64,000 nucleotides of DNA from Erwinia sp. E602 (GCF_018141005.1 NZ_CP046582.1:4464001-4528000), one strand, 5' to 3'. Shown: positions 9,210 through 22,077, numbered from the stretch's first letter. Notes: generated by a model not told the origin, from the letters alone. Numbers and translations are program-made.

Positions 9210-10138
9210 CCCAATGGGATGATTCTCTGATCTGGCTGCTCAGCGGCCTGTTTGGCCTGCTGCTGTTCGCCAGCATCACCGGCGGCATCATCGCCCACTT
9301 TAAACAGAACGCCACCGTCAGCAACCTTAACGCGCGCATCCGCGCCTGGTGGGTGATGTGTATTATTTCGGTGCTGGCGATGCTGATCGGGCCGATCGGC
9401 TCGGTGGTGCTGTTTATGCTGATGTCGTTCTTCGCCCTGCGCGAGTGCATCACGCTGCTGCCCACCCGCCGCAGCGATCACGAGACGCTGTTCTGGTGCT
9501 TCTTTATCATCCTGCCGCTGCAGTATCTGCTGGTGGGCGTGCAGTGGTACGGGGTGTTTGTCATTCTGATCCCGGTGTACGCCTGGCTGTTTATTCCGGC
9601 GCGGCTGGCGCTGGCCGGTGATACGCAGCACTTTCTGGAGCGGGCGGCGAAGATCCAGTGGAGCATGATGATCGCCGTTTACTGCATCAGCCACGCCCCG
9701 GCGCTGCTGATGCTGCAGATCCCCGGCTTTGAGCAGCAGAACATCAAGCTGCTGCTGTTCCTGATGATTGTGGTGCAGATCTCCGACGTGCTGCAGTACG
9801 TGTTCGGCAAGCTGTTCGGTAAGCGGCCGATCGTGCCGAAGCTCAGCCCGAACAAAACCGTTGAGGGCTTTGTCGGCGGCATCCTTTCTGCCAGCCTGGT
9901 GGGAATGGGTTTATGGTGGATCACGCCGTTTGCCCCGTGGCAGGCGTTTCTGATCTCGCTGCTGATCACCCTGCTCGGCTTCCTCGGTGGGCTGTGCATG
10001 TCCGCCATCAAACGCGATCGCGGGGTGAAAGACTTCGGCGCGATGATCGAGGGGCACGGCGGCATGATGGATCGCATTGATTCCCTGTGCTTCGCCGCGC
10101 CGGTATTCTTCCACGTGGTGCGCTACTTCTACACCTGA
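9206..10138 (+). CDS. Phosphatidate cytidylyltransferase family protein (CdsA/YnbB-like)
   Basis: A 310-residue polytopic membrane protein. It carries the CDP-diglyceride synthetase signature near its C-terminus: [13 protein letters not shown], then [12 protein letters not shown], with the conserved K-D and HGG-x2-DR residues. The enzyme makes CDP-diacylglycerol from phosphatidic acid and CTP. It is not the housekeeping cdsA context. Together the three genes encode acylation, activation and head-group transfer, a complete short route from lysophosphatidate to a phospholipid. The final product is unknown. Its 3' end overlaps the convergent aceK gene by 10 nt. Confidence 0.85.
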   Translation: MTQWDDSLIWLLSGLFGLLLFASITGGIIAHFKQNATVSNLNARIRAWWVMCIISVLAMLIGPIGSVVLFMLMSFFALRECITLLPTRRSDHETLFWCFFIILPLQYLLVGVQWYGVFVILIPVYAWLFIPARLALAGDTQHFLERAAKIQWSMMIAVYCISHAPALLMLQIPGFEQQNIKLLLFLMIVVQISDVLQYVFGKLFGKRPIVPKLSPNKTVEGFVGGILSASLVGMGLWWITPFAPWQAFLISLLITLLGFLGGLCMSAIKRDRGVKDFGAMIEGHGGMMDRIDSLCFAAPVFFHVVRYFYT

Positions 10139-11868
10139 GCCGTCACGCCGCTGCCGTAGCGCTGAGCAAAGCGCTGGCGGCGGCGGTAGGCAAACACGTC
10201 CTCAATATGCCCGTCGCGGATGCGCTGCTGCAGTCCGCGCCAGTACGCCGCGCTGAACAGTTCGCCGTGCATCTCGTCAAACAGCGCGGCAATCGCCGGA
10301 TCGGCGCAGAGCCAGTGGCGGAATTCGGCGGGGAACACGTCTTCCGGCGCCACGCTGTACCAGGGTTCGGCGCTCAGCTCATCTTCCGGATAACGCGGCG
10401 GCGGCACATCGCGGAAGTTCACCTCGGTCATATAGCTGATTTCGTCGTAGTCATAGAACACCACCCGACCGTGGCGGGTGACGCCAAAGTTTTTATACAG
10501 CATATCGCCGGGAAAGATGTTGGCGGCGGCCAGCTGTTTCACCGCGTTGCCGTACTCTTCGATCGCCTCACGGCGCTGCAGCGGGCTGGCCTGCTCCAGC
10601 CACAGGTTGAGCGGCGTCATCCGCCGTTCCATATACAGGTGGCCTATCACCAGCATTTCACCCTCCTCACGCAGGATCGACGGCACGTCGCGCTGCAGCG
10701 CCGCCAGCAGCGGCGGGCTGATGCGGCCGCGTTCGATGGCAAAGTGCTCAAACTCCTGGGTGTCCGCCATACGGCCAACGCGATCGTGCTCTTTGACCAG
10801 CTGATAGCACTGGCGCACGCGGGCCGGCGTGACCTCTTTCTGCGGCGCAAACTGGTCCTTAATCACCTTAAACACCCGATCGAACCCCGGCAGGGTAAAC
10901 ACCAGCATCACCAGCCCCGGCACGCCGGGCGCGATAACAAAAGCCTCCTCGCTGCCCGCCATATAATTGAGGTACTCGCGGTAGCTTTCGGTTTTACCGT
11001 GCTTCTGGCAGCCAATCGCCATATACAGCTCGGCGGTGGTTTTGCCCGGTAAGATCTCGCGTAGCCACTCCACCAGCGCGGCGGGCAGCGGCGCGTAAAC
11101 CATAAAGTAGGAACGGGCAAAGCCGAACACGATGCTGGCTTCGCGCGGCTGGGTCAGGCAGGTATCGATCCACAGCTCGCCCTCGTCGCTGCGGTGGATC
11201 GGCAGCAGAAAGGGGAACACGCCGTCCGGTGTGCGCAGTTTGCCCACCAGCCAGGCGGCCTTGTTACGGTAAAACAATTCGTTAGCCACCTGCAGCGTGG
11301 CCTGCTGCAGCGCCGCCGCCGGGAAATGCTCCTGCAGATGCGCGAGGATAAAACCGACGTCGCGCGGCAGATCCTGCCACGTCAGGCGCAGCGGCAGGTC
11401 GGCCAGCAGCGCCGTCAGCAGCGGCCGCCAGCCCTGCACGGCACTAAAGGATTTCGCCAGCGGGCGGGGGATAGTGCGGAAACGACGTTCAGGCTGTGAG
11501 CTGAAGATAAACAGCCGCTCCTCGGTCAGCGACTGATGGCTGAACAGGCGACAGTAAACCGAGTTAAAAAAGCTTTCGGCAATTTCAAAGCGCGGATAGT
11601 CCGGCAGCAGGCCGGTGTAGACGGCTTTGACCTGCTGCAGAAAATGCTGGTCCGCCACCTCCGGCCCGGCCATGCAGCGCAGCTGCTCGGTCACCAGCCC
11701 GACGTGATGGTCGTAGAGGTGGATACGCGCCTTCATCGCCTGCTGAACTGCCTGCCAGTCGGCCAGTTCGAAGCGCTGTTGCGCCCCGGCGGTAATCTCC
11801 AGAAAGCGCCCGTACTGGGCGTCAAAGCCCTGCAGAATCGTTTGTGCAATCAATGTTTCTGAAGCCAT
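10129..11868 (-). CDS. aceK: Isocitrate dehydrogenase kinase/phosphatase
   Basis: AceK reversibly phosphorylates isocitrate dehydrogenase, so that carbon is diverted into the glyoxylate bypass on acetate. The 579 residues match E. coli AceK (578) along the whole length: [19 protein letters not shown] at the N-terminus, the nucleotide-binding segment around [20 protein letters not shown], and catalytic-region motifs [20 protein letters not shown] and [24 protein letters not shown] precedes the ATG. It is the last gene of aceBAK and is separated from aceA by 324 nt that hold an 88-bp tandem array. That array may help set the low AceK yield. The last 10 nt overlap the convergent cytidylyltransferase gene. 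Confidence 0.95.
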   Translation of the reverse strand: MASETLIAQTILQGFDAQYGRFLEITAGAQQRFELADWQAVQQAMKARIHLYDHHVGLVTEQLRCMAGPEVADQHFLQQVKAVYTGLLPDYPRFEIAESFFNSVYCRLFSHQSLTEERLFIFSSQPERRFRTIPRPLAKSFSAVQGWRPLLTALLADLPLRLTWQDLPRDVGFILAHLQEHFPAAALQQATLQVANELFYRNKAAWLVGKLRTPDGVFPFLLPIHRSDEGELWIDTCLTQPREASIVFGFARSYFMVYAPLPAALVEWLREILPGKTTAELYMAIGCQKHGKTESYREYLNYMAGSEEAFVIAPGVPGLVMLVFTLPGFDRVFKVIKDQFAPQKEVTPARVRQCYQLVKEHDRVGRMADTQEFEHFAIERGRISPPLLAALQRDVPSILREEGEMLVIGHLYMERRMTPLNLWLEQASPLQRREAIEEYGNAVKQLAAANIFPGDMLYKNFGVTRHGRVVFYDYDEISYMTEVNFRDVPPPRYPEDELSAEPWYSVAPEDVFPAEFRHWLCADPAIAALFDEMHGELFSAAYWRGLQQRIRDGHIEDVFAYRRRQRFAQRYGSGVTAQV

Positions 11869-11910
11869 CGGCTACCTCCACCCGCTATGACATCAATGAT
11901 TCAGAGCATC

Positions 11911-12175
11911 CTGCTGGCGCGATCGCTCCAATACGTTAGCCCGTACACCCTCCGTTCCCCTGCGTTCAATAAGGCATCAGAGGAACACCGTTAGCCTCTC
12001 TGCTGGCGCGACCGCCCCGCTGCGTTGGTCCGTGCGCCCTGCAATCCCGGCGTTCAATAAGGCATCAGATGAGCGCCGTTAGTCTCTCTGCTGGCACGAC
12101 CGCCCCACTGCGTGAGTCCGTGCGCCCTCCAATCCCCAACGCTTAATAAGGCAGCCGTAAGCCTCTCTGGCACGG
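11911..12175. repeat. 88-bp tandem repeat array between aceA and aceK
   Basis: Three direct imperfect units start with CTGCTGG at 11911, 12000 and 12088, and a fourth truncated one starts near 12167. Shared landmarks are CTGCTGGCGCGAC at the start, TTCAATAAGGCATCAGA in the middle of units 1 and 2, and CCGTTAG.CTCT at the end. Units 2 and 3 are the most alike. There is no open frame through the array. It lies in the transcribed spacer of the aceBAK operon, where E. coli has REP-type sequence. Confidence 0.85.
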
Positions 12176-12192
12176 TCTGCCGACGGTGCGAC

Positions 12193-13497
12193 TCAGAACT
12201 GCTGCTCTTCGGTGGAGCCGGTCAGTGCGGTGACCGACGAAGCGCCGCCCTGGATAGTGTTGGTGACCCGGTCAAAATAGCCGGTGCCGACCTCCTGCTG
12301 GTGGGAGGAGAAGGTGTAGCCGTGCTCGATGGCGGCAAACTCTGGCTGCTGCACCTTTTCCACGTAGTGGCGCATCCCTTCCCCCTGCGCGTAGGCTTTT
12401 GCCAGGTCAAACATGTTGAACCACATGCTGTGGATGCCGGCCAGGGTGATGAACTGGTATTTGTAGCCCATCTCCGCCAGCGCCTGCTGGAAGCGGGCGA
12501 TGGTGGCGTCATCGAGGTTCTTTTTCCAGTTGAACGACGGCGAGCAGTTATAGGCCAGCAGCTTGCCGGGGAAACGGGCGTGGATCGCCCCGGCGAAGCG
12601 CTGCGCCAGCGCCAGGTCCGGGGTCGAGGTTTCGCACCACACCACGTCGGCGTAAGGGGCGTAGGCCAGCCCACGGGCGATCGCCTGCTCCACCCCGGCG
12701 TGGGTGCGGAAGAAACCCTCGGCGGTGCGTTCGCCACTGATGAATTCGCGGTCATACGGGTCGCAGTCCGAGGTGATCAGGTCGGCGGCTTCAGCATCGG
12801 TGCGGGCAATCAGCACCGTCGGCACGCCCATCACGTCGGCGGCCAGCCGGGCGGCGACCAGCTTCTGAATCGCCTCCTGGGTTGGCACCAGCACCTTACC
12901 GCCCATATGGCCGCACTTCTTCACCGACGCCAGCTGATCTTCGAAATGCACCCCGCCCGCCCCCGCCTGAATCATCCCTTTCATCAGCTCAAAGGCGTTG
13001 AGTACGCCGCCAAAGCCCGCTTCGGCATCGGCGACGATCGGCAGGAAGTAGTCGGTATAGCGCGGGTCGCCCGGCTCAATGCCGGCGGCCCACTGGATCT
13101 GATCGGCGCGCAGGAAGCTGTTGTTGATGCGCTCCACCACCGACGGCACCGAGTTCGCCGGGTAGAGCGACTGATCCGGATACATGCTGCCCGCCAGGTT
13201 GGCATCCGCCGCCACCTGCCAGCCGGAGAGGTAGATCGCTTCAATGCCGGCCTTCGCCTGCTGCAACGCCTGGCCGCCGGTCAGCGCGCCGAGGCAGTTA
13301 ACGTAGCCTTTGCCGGCACCGCCGTTGAGCAGCGCCCACAGCTTTTCCGCCCCCTGCTGCGCCAGCGTACAGGCCGGATTAACCGATCCGCGCAGCTGCA
13401 CCACCTCTGCCGCGCTGTAGGGGCGCAGGATGCCGTTCCAGCGGCTGTCGCGCCAGGTCTGTTCGGTCTGCTGAATCTGTTCGGTACGAGAAGTCAT
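12193..13497 (-). CDS. aceA: Isocitrate lyase
   Basis: AceA cleaves isocitrate to glyoxylate and succinate, the first step of the glyoxylate bypass. The active-site loop [11 protein letters not shown] with its catalytic Cys is present near residue 195. Family stretches [16 protein letters not shown] and [13 protein letters not shown] are also present. Two ATG codons are adjacent at 13500 and 13497. The second gives better spacing from AAGGAG and exactly 434 residues, the E. coli length, so I use it. The ribosome-binding site abuts a 7-bp repeat array that fills the aceB-aceA gap. Confidence 0.95.
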   Translation of the reverse strand: MTSRTEQIQQTEQTWRDSRWNGILRPYSAAEVVQLRGSVNPACTLAQQGAEKLWALLNGGAGKGYVNCLGALTGGQALQQAKAGIEAIYLSGWQVAADANLAGSMYPDQSLYPANSVPSVVERINNSFLRADQIQWAAGIEPGDPRYTDYFLPIVADAEAGFGGVLNAFELMKGMIQAGAGGVHFEDQLASVKKCGHMGGKVLVPTQEAIQKLVAARLAADVMGVPTVLIARTDAEAADLITSDCDPYDREFISGERTAEGFFRTHAGVEQAIARGLAYAPYADVVWCETSTPDLALAQRFAGAIHARFPGKLLAYNCSPSFNWKKNLDDATIARFQQALAEMGYKYQFITLAGIHSMWFNMFDLAKAYAQGEGMRHYVEKVQQPEFAAIEHGYTFSSHQQEVGTGYFDRVTNTIQGGASSVTALTGSTEEQQF

Positions 13498-13513
13498 CAT
13501 GGTGCTCCTTGTC

Positions 13514-13593
13514 AGGGTTCAGGGTTCAGGGTTCAGGGTTCAGGGTTCAGGGTTCAGGGTTCAGGGTTCAGGGTTCAGGGTTCAAGTTCAGGT
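13514..13593. repeat. Heptanucleotide satellite (AGGGTTC)n in the aceB-aceA spacer
   Basis: Ten perfect tandem copies of AGGGTTC cover 13514-13583. Degenerate copies continue to the aceB stop codon (13594-13596). On the coding strand it reads as CCCTGAA repeats, starting right at the aceB stop and ending 4 nt before the aceA Shine-Dalgarno. The unit is not a multiple of three, but it is outside both reading frames. Such arrays are prone to slipped-strand length change. Confidence 0.95.
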
Positions 13594-15192
13594 TCAGGTA
13601 AGCAGCTCGTAACCGGGCAGGGTCAGAAACTCTACCAGTTCGCGGTCGGTGGTAATCCGTGCCATCAGTGCGGCGGCTTCGGTGAAACGCCCTGCGTTAA
13701 AGCGCGCCTCGCCCAGCTCCGCACGGATCACCTGCATCTCCTCCGCCAGCATCTGGCGGAACAGCGTTTCGGTGACCACCTCGCCGCTTTGCAGCGTTTT
13801 ACCGTGGCGGATCCACTGCCAGATCGAGGTGCGGGAAATTTCCGCGGTGGCGGCATCCTCCATCAGGCCGTAGATCGGCACGCAGCCGTTACCGCCGATC
13901 CAGGCCTCCAGATACTGCACCGCCACGCGAATGTTGGCGCGCATCCCTGCGGCGGTGCGTTCACCGGCGCAGGGGGCCAGCAGCTCGGCGGCGGCGATTT
14001 CAGCGTCCTGTTCACGCAGCACGCTGAGCTGGTTGGGCCGATCGCCCAGCCGCTGGTCAAACACCGCCATCGCCGTGTCGGCCAGCCCCGGATGCGCAAT
14101 CCAGGTGCCGTCATGGCCGTTGGCCGCTTCGCGCTGCTTGTCGGCGCGGACCTTGTTCAGCACCTGCTCATTTTTCTGCGGATCTTTATCCGGGATCAGC
14201 GCGGCCATTCCCCCCATTGCCAGCGCACCGCGCCGGTGACAGGTCTTGATCAGCAGGCGGGAGTAGGCATCAAGGAAGCCCTGATCCATCGTCACCGCCT
14301 GGCGATCCGGCAGTACCCGATCCGGGTGTGCTTTGAGCGTTTTGATATAGCTGAAGATGTAATCCCAGCGCCCGCAGTTCAGCCCGACGATATGATCGCG
14401 CAGGTGCCAGAGGATCTCGTCCATCTGAAATACCGCCGGCAGCGTTTCGATCAGCAGCGTTGCCTTTATCGTGCCGCGCTGCAGATCGAAACGATCTTCC
14501 GCAAAGCTGAACACCTGGCTCCACCAGGCGGCTTCCTGGTAAGACTGAGTTTTCGGCAGGTAGAAGTACGGGCCGCTGCCTTTGGCCAGCAGCGCGCGGT
14601 GGTTGTGGTAAAAATAGAGCGCGAAGTCAAACAGGCTTCCGGGGATCGCCTCACCCTGCCAGCTGACGTGTTTTTCCGGCAGGTGCAGGCCGCGCACCCG
14701 GCAGATCAGCACCGCGGGATCGGGCTGCAGCTGGTAGATCTTGCCCTGCTCGTTGCGGTAGCTGATGGTGCCGTTAACCGCATCGCGCAGGTTGATCTGA
14801 CCGTCGATCACTTTTTCCCATCCCGGCGCCAGCGAATCCTCAAAGTCGGCCATAAACACCTTCACCCGGGCGTTCAGCGCGTTAATCACCATCTTGCGCT
14901 CGACCGGGCCGGTGATCTCTACGCGACGGTCCTGCAGATCCTGCGGAATACCGCGGATCTGCCACTCTTCATTTTTAATGGAAACTGTTTCCATATTAAA
15001 ATCCGGCAGTTCTCCCCCATCGATCCGCTGCTGAACGCGCGCCCGCTCCTCCAGTAACGCCTGCCGCTGCGGCATAAATCGCATAACCAGCTCCGTCAGG
15101 AACCCGACGGCATCTTCGGTCAGAATTTGCTGTTCCTGCACGCCTCTCCGGGTCTGAAAATGCAGTTTTTCGCCTGTTGCCTGCTCTGTCAT
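13594..15192 (-). CDS. aceB: Malate synthase A
   Basis: AceB condenses glyoxylate with acetyl-CoA to malate, completing the bypass. The 532 residues match E. coli AceB (533) throughout. The malate synthase signature DHIVGLNCGRWDYIFSYIK lies around residues 265-285. VERKMVINALNARVKVFMAD and NGHDGTWIAHPGLADTAMAVF flank it. The start has AGGGGAG upstream at about 8 nt. It is the first gene of aceBAK. An IclR-type operator lies about 115 nt before the start. The stop codon lies in the degenerate edge of the heptamer array. Confidence 0.95.
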   Translation of the reverse strand: MTEQATGEKLHFQTRRGVQEQQILTEDAVGFLTELVMRFMPQRQALLEERARVQQRIDGGELPDFNMETVSIKNEEWQIRGIPQDLQDRRVEITGPVERKMVINALNARVKVFMADFEDSLAPGWEKVIDGQINLRDAVNGTISYRNEQGKIYQLQPDPAVLICRVRGLHLPEKHVSWQGEAIPGSLFDFALYFYHNHRALLAKGSGPYFYLPKTQSYQEAAWWSQVFSFAEDRFDLQRGTIKATLLIETLPAVFQMDEILWHLRDHIVGLNCGRWDYIFSYIKTLKAHPDRVLPDRQAVTMDQGFLDAYSRLLIKTCHRRGALAMGGMAALIPDKDPQKNEQVLNKVRADKQREAANGHDGTWIAHPGLADTAMAVFDQRLGDRPNQLSVLREQDAEIAAAELLAPCAGERTAAGMRANIRVAVQYLEAWIGGNGCVPIYGLMEDAATAEISRTSIWQWIRHGKTLQSGEVVTETLFRQMLAEEMQVIRAELGEARFNAGRFTEAAALMARITTDRELVEFLTLPGYELLT

Positions 15193-15303
15193 AAGCCCGC
15201 TCCCCTGTCAGAATCTGCCCGATCGTCGCTATCGCAGACGATCCATATGGATGCACAAACTTTAACCTTCCCGATCAAAATAGCATCAGCTTAAATTTAA
15301 AAT

Positions 15304-15318
15304 CAAAAACAATTTCCA
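15304..15318. promoter_or_regulatory. IclR operator and promoter region of aceBAK
   Basis: On the minus strand the site reads TGGAAATTGTTTTTG. This agrees with the left half of the IclR palindrome and is the same as I recall for the E. coli aceB operator. TTGATT just downstream could serve as a -35 element with TATTTT about 18 nt further on; that promoter assignment is tentative. The rest of the 15193-15770 gap shows no gene. Confidence 0.6.
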
Positions 15319-15647
15319 TTTTTTATAGTTAATATATGCAAAATAATGATTTTTCTAGATAAAAAAACAACCAACGGAATGATTGGCATTTCAAAAATTA
15401 AAGAGAGACAGGGCTTAGCGCCGTGAGATCGGCGGATACGGGGTGAGCATCGGTTAGCAGGTGGCGGAGTAAACCTACCTGCACTGGCAGGGGGTTCATG
15501 CTTCATTAAGGGTAGGTGCTATGGCACGACCCTCTTCGGATTAACGTAAAAGTCTCCAGGGTAGGGTCTGAAGATTTGTATTCTGTTTGAGGGATAAAGG
15601 GCATAAACAGCAGACAGGAGCATGCCAGCGGGGAGAGAGGCTAAATA

Positions 15648-15667
15648 TGGCATTCCGTCGAATGCCA
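15648..15667 (-). terminator. Weak hairpin downstream of metA
   Basis: A perfect 8-bp stem (TGGCATTC, loop CGTC, GAATGCCA) lies about 100 nt past the metA stop. On the transcribed strand only TATTT follows, so termination would be weak. Confidence 0.35.
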
Positions 15668-15770
15668 TTAGCGTTCGGTCAGGGTGAGCAGGGTACGAAA
15701 ATTCAGCACGAAATTACCGTCCTGACGGGGCAACGTGTCGCTAACTTCGGCGAAAAACGGCCCGGTAAAG

Positions 15771-16700
15771 TTATTCCAGCGTTGGGTTCATATTACGCAG
15801 GTCAAACGGCGTAATCTGATAAACGTAGTAGTTTAGCCAGTTTGAAAACAGCAGGTTGCCGTGGCTGCGCCAGCTGGCACGCGGTGGAAGGGCCGGGTTG
15901 TCCTGCGGGAAGTAGTTAAAGGGCACTTCCGGGTTGAGCCCGGCGTCAAAATCGCGATGATATTCACCGGAGAGCGTCAGCGCATCGTACTCGGGGTGAC
16001 CGGTGACGAAGGCCAGCCGCTTGTCTTTGCTGGCAAACAGGTAAGCACCGGTTTGTTCTGATTCGGCAAAGATTTCAAGGTCGGTATAGTCACGCAGTAG
16101 CTGTGTCGGGAAGTCAGCGTAACGCGAGTGCGGCGCGAGGAAACTATCGTCAAAGCCGCGGGTCAGCAGCGCGTGCGGATGCAGGATCTGGTGCTCGAAG
16201 ACGCCAGACAGTTTGTTATCCCGCGTCTGCTTAGGGATGCCGTAAAGAATATTCAGCGCAGCCTGCACCGCCCAACAGACAAACAGCGTGGAAGTAACGT
16301 GCTCTTTCGCCCAGTGCAGCACCCGCTGGATCTGTGGCCAGTAGGCAACGTCGCAAAAGTCGACCAGCCCTAACGGGGCACCGGTGACGATCAGGCCGTC
16401 AAAATTCTCATGCTGAATATCATCAAAGTTACAGTAGAAGTTGTTCAGGTGCTCGTTGGGAGTATTACGTGACTCGCGGCTGTCGATGCGCAGCAGCTGG
16501 ATGTCGATCTGCAGCGGTGAGTTAGAAAGCAGGCGCAGAAACTGGTTTTCCGTTTCGATCTTTTTCGGCATCAGATTCAGTACCAGCACCTTTAACGGGC
16601 GGATCTCCTGCGTGCTCGCACGGCTGGACGTCATAACAAAGACGTTCTCGTTACGCAGAAAACTCGCGGCTGGTAATTCGTCGGGTACCCTGATCGGCAT
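15771..16700 (-). CDS. metA: Homoserine O-succinyltransferase
   Basis: MetA activates homoserine with succinyl-CoA, the committed step of methionine synthesis. The catalytic Cys lies in [18 protein letters not shown] (~142) and the His/Glu pair in TGHPEYD (~235). A TTG-started extension of five residues (MRKQV) is possible, but its codons contain the GAGGA Shine-Dalgarno. The ATG at 16700 gives [11 protein letters not shown] and 309 residues, as in E. coli. MetJ boxes lie directly upstream. The protein is known to be heat-labile and proteolysed in E. coli, which I cannot judge from sequence. Confidence 0.95.
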   Translation of the reverse strand: MPIRVPDELPAASFLRNENVFVMTSSRASTQEIRPLKVLVLNLMPKKIETENQFLRLLSNSPLQIDIQLLRIDSRESRNTPNEHLNNFYCNFDDIQHENFDGLIVTGAPLGLVDFCDVAYWPQIQRVLHWAKEHVTSTLFVCWAVQAALNILYGIPKQTRDNKLSGVFEHQILHPHALLTRGFDDSFLAPHSRYADFPTQLLRDYTDLEIFAESEQTGAYLFASKDKRLAFVTGHPEYDALTLSGEYHRDFDAGLNPEVPFNYFPQDNPALPPRASWRSHGNLLFSNWLNYYVYQITPFDLRNMNPTLE

Positions 16701-16718
16701 AACCTGCTTCCTCAATAC

Positions 16719-16750
16719 ATACGTTTATACGTTTAGACATCCAGATGCCT
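16719..16750. promoter_or_regulatory. Tandem MetJ operator (met boxes) upstream of metA
   Basis: Four consecutive 8-mers each match the AGACGTCT met box at about 6 of 8 positions. On the plus strand they read ATACGTTT, ATACGTTT, AGACATCC, AGATGCCT. MetJ binds arrays of two or more such boxes cooperatively. The array starts 19 nt before the metA start codon. Confidence 0.8.
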
Positions 16751-16806
16751 GAAGATACCCTGGACACCTGATAATGTCGAGGCTTCATCGGATTGTTGAA
16801 AATGTT

Positions 16807-18111
16807 TCAACTGCCGGGCGGCCTCTGCAGCAGTGCTTCGTGCTCTTTCGACGGGATCATAAAGGCCGTCACCAGCACCAGCACACTCATTGCAGTGACA
16901 TACCAGTAAAACCAGGCTTCATGGCCGGCGACTTTGAGCGACAACGCCACATATTCGGCCGAGCCGCCAAAAAGCGCATTCGCCACTGCGTAAGAAAGGC
17001 CAACACCCAGGGCACGTACTTCGGTCGGAAACATTTCCGCCTTCAATACACCACTGATTGAGGTATAGAAGCTGGTAATGGTCAGTGCCAGCATTACCAG
17101 AAAAAACGCGTACCACGGACTGTCCGCACTGCGCAACAGCGTCAGGATCGGAACCGTACATAATGTTGCCAGCACCCCGAAAATCATCATCGATCGCCGC
17201 CGGCCAATCCTGTCCGACAACGCACCAACCAGCGGATGCAGCAGCATATAGATAATCAACGCGCCAATCATGATCCTGCTGGCCAGTTCTGGGGCCATCC
17301 CGACCGTATTCACCAGATATTTCTTCATATAGACGGTAAACACGTAATAACTCAGCGTCCCGCCGGCGGTGAATACCAGTACCAGCGCGACCGATTTTTT
17401 ATGTTGCCATAATGCGGAAATCCGCCCCGCGTCACGGTGATGGCGGATGGTACTGTCGGTGGTTTCACTCAGTGAGCGCCGCAGCCATAGCGCCACCACG
17501 GCCAGCAACGCCCCGACTACAAACGGAATACGCCAGCCCCACTCATAAAGTGCTTCCCGGGTCATGATGGCCTGCAGTATCACCAGTACCAGCAGCGACA
17601 GCATCTGACCACCAATGATGGTGACATACTGAAAGGAGGCATAGAACCCGCGCCGGCCAGTGTGCGCCACTTCACTCATATAGGTCGCAGTGGTGCCGTA
17701 TTCGCCGCCAATCGAAATTCCCTGAAATATGCGCGCCAGCAGCAGCAGCGTCGGTGCCCAGACGCCAATGACGGCGTATCCCGGCAGGCAGGCGATCACC
17801 AGTGAACCAATACACATCATGCATACGGAGATCAGCATGGCGTTTTTGCGCCCATGCCGGTCTCCAAATCGGCCAAAGATCCAACCGCCCAGTGGACGCA
17901 CCAGGAAACCAACGGCGAAAATAGCCGCCGACTTCAGCAGTTGCGTAGTGGGATCGCTGTCGGGGAAAAACAGGTGGGAAAAATAGAGCGAACAGAATGA
18001 ATAGATATAGAAATCAAACCACTCCACCAGATTACCCGATGAGGCAACAACAATTGTTCGGATAAGAGGGTTCGGGGTGCTGTCATCCAGCTGCTGAAAC
18101 TGCTCTTTCAT
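16807..18111 (-). CDS. kgtP: MFS transporter of the metabolite:H+ symporter family, alpha-ketoglutarate permease-like
   Basis: A 434-residue, 12-helix MFS protein very like E. coli KgtP. Shared stretches include [20 protein letters not shown] in helix 1, motif A as [33 protein letters not shown], and the C-terminal [20 protein letters not shown]. KgtP takes up alpha-ketoglutarate with protons at the inner membrane. The N-terminus is shorter than in E. coli. AAGGAG lies six nt before the ATG. In E. coli kgtP is elsewhere on the chromosome, so this may be a relocated gene or a paralogue with a related substrate. No operon partner is visible. Confidence 0.8.
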   Translation of the reverse strand: MKEQFQQLDDSTPNPLIRTIVVASSGNLVEWFDFYIYSFCSLYFSHLFFPDSDPTTQLLKSAAIFAVGFLVRPLGGWIFGRFGDRHGRKNAMLISVCMMCIGSLVIACLPGYAVIGVWAPTLLLLARIFQGISIGGEYGTTATYMSEVAHTGRRGFYASFQYVTIIGGQMLSLLVLVILQAIMTREALYEWGWRIPFVVGALLAVVALWLRRSLSETTDSTIRHHRDAGRISALWQHKKSVALVLVFTAGGTLSYYVFTVYMKKYLVNTVGMAPELASRIMIGALIIYMLLHPLVGALSDRIGRRRSMMIFGVLATLCTVPILTLLRSADSPWYAFFLVMLALTITSFYTSISGVLKAEMFPTEVRALGVGLSYAVANALFGGSAEYVALSLKVAGHEAWFYWYVTAMSVLVLVTAFMIPSKEHEALLQRPPGS

Positions 18112-18536
18112 GGGTCACTCCTTTGCGGATAATTCTCCGTTTTGCGCCCGGTCTGCCGGGCAGAAAGGCCAGCGTAAAACACCCGTTTCCAGGTACCAGG
18201 CGAGTGCTGTATCTCATTTTAAACATATCCTCGCCCGGTGGTGGTCAGAAAAGATTCTATCCTGAGGTGAGGCACGCAACCTGTTGAGGGATTTAGTGCG
18301 GGTCTGCGGTAAAAAAGGAAATTAAGAAGAGAAACTGTGACAGCTGTGGCGAATACAAACATGGGAATATGGGAATGGAAGCAAAACAGGTAACAGATGC
18401 GGTTATAAATACGACAAAAGTAAGCGTAATAACGACTGAAACAGAGATCTCTGGCTTTTCTGGCTGTCAGTCGCCTGAAATTCCCATTGGGTCTTACCGT
18501 TTTTGGGGTTTTTTACGCCATTTTTTATATCACACG
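18112..18536. other. Gap between the permease gene and the rrn terminators
   Basis: About 420 nt with no convincing gene. It should hold the permease promoter; a TAAAAT -10-like hexamer lies near 18220 on the minus strand without a clear -35. A GCCCGG/CCGGGC hairpin lies close to the permease start. The rest is AT-rich sequence. Confidence 0.4.
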
Positions 18537-18569
18537 CACAAAAAAGCCTCATGCTTTCGCATGAGGCTT
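18537..18569 (-). terminator. Distal rho-independent terminator of the first rrn operon
   Basis: A perfect 11-bp stem (AAGCCTCATGC / GCATGAGGCTT) with a TTTC loop is followed on the minus strand by a T-run. It lies beyond the truncated second 5S copy. Confidence 0.9.
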
Positions 18570-18582
18570 GTCTGTTTATTTG

Positions 18583-18765
18583 ATGCCTGGCAGTTTATGG
18601 CCCACATCCCTGTGGGCCACACTTCGGGCCGGCGCTGAGCGCCGTTCAAAATGGCTCCCGGCCATTTTGTCCTGCTCTCGCATGGGGAGGCCCCACACTA
18701 CCATCGGCGCTACGGCGTTTCACTTCTGAGTCCGGCATGGGGTCAGGCGGGACCACCGGGCTGAA
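18583..18765 (-). pseudogene. Truncated 5S rRNA copy with a 75-nt hairpin-rich insertion (first rrn operon)
   Basis: The segment matches 5S rRNA from about nt 15 to the 3' end. The first ~14 nt, which form one strand of helix I, are replaced by terminator sequence. Near the 3' end 75 nt are inserted (18596-18670). The insertion contains three hairpins: CAAAATGG/CCATTTTG, GGCGC/GCGCC and TGGCCCAC/GTGGGCCA. It lies after the first terminator of the operon and before a second one. The same structure recurs in the other rrn operon. It cannot form a normal 5S. Confidence 0.85.
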
Positions 18766-18770
18766 TACGC

Positions 18771-18800
18771 AAAAAAGCCCCATGCTTTCGCATGAGGCTT
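18771..18800 (-). terminator. Proximal rrn terminator after the intact 5S
   Basis: The stem GCCTCATGC / GCATGGGGC with a GAAA loop on the transcribed strand is followed by TTTTTT. It lies 14 nt after the 5S 3' end. Confidence 0.9.
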
Positions 18801-18813
18801 ATTGCTTAATTTG

Positions 18814-18933
18814 ATGCCTGGCAGTTCCCTACTCTCGCATGGGGAGGCCCCACACTACCATCGGCGCTACGGCGTTTCACTTCTGAGTTCGGCATGGGGT
18901 CAGGTGGGACCACCGCGCTAAAGCCGCCAGGCA
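18814..18933 (-). rRNA. rrf: 5S ribosomal RNA
   Basis: A full 120-nt 5S gene. On the minus strand it starts TGCCTGGCGGC and ends GAACTGCCAGGCAT, so the terminal helix is intact. It is the last functional gene of a 16S-tRNA-Glu-23S-5S operon and is separated from 23S by about 104 nt. Confidence 0.97.
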
Positions 18934-19037
18934 AATTCTGTTATCTCCGCCGCCCTCGCAGGCCGCGCAGATTTATCCGGTACAAGCTGAAAATCTTTGC
19001 GTCTCTCATAACGCTACCAGAACGCTTCTGGCGTTGT

Positions 19038-21945
<2,908 letters not shown>

Positions 21946-22077
21946 TCACAACCCACAAGCGTCCCGAAGGACAACTCGAAAGTTGTAAGCATTTGAGAGA
22001 CTCGAACATATCGTTGACTTCATTCTTATTACGGAGAATGAAAACGATACGTCGTTTCAATTTTCAGCTTGTTCCGG

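Noticed and set aside
13514..13593. The heptamer array as a CRISPR or a telomere-like end
   Set aside because: There are no spacers between the units, no cas genes, and it sits inside an operon on an ordinary chromosome.
12112..15057. A 981-codon open frame on the plus strand, antisense to aceA and aceB, which runs through the heptamer array
   Set aside because: It is the shadow of two highly conserved genes with high GC at third positions. The product is a His/Arg/Gln-rich string without family resemblance, and no ribosome-binding site supports it.
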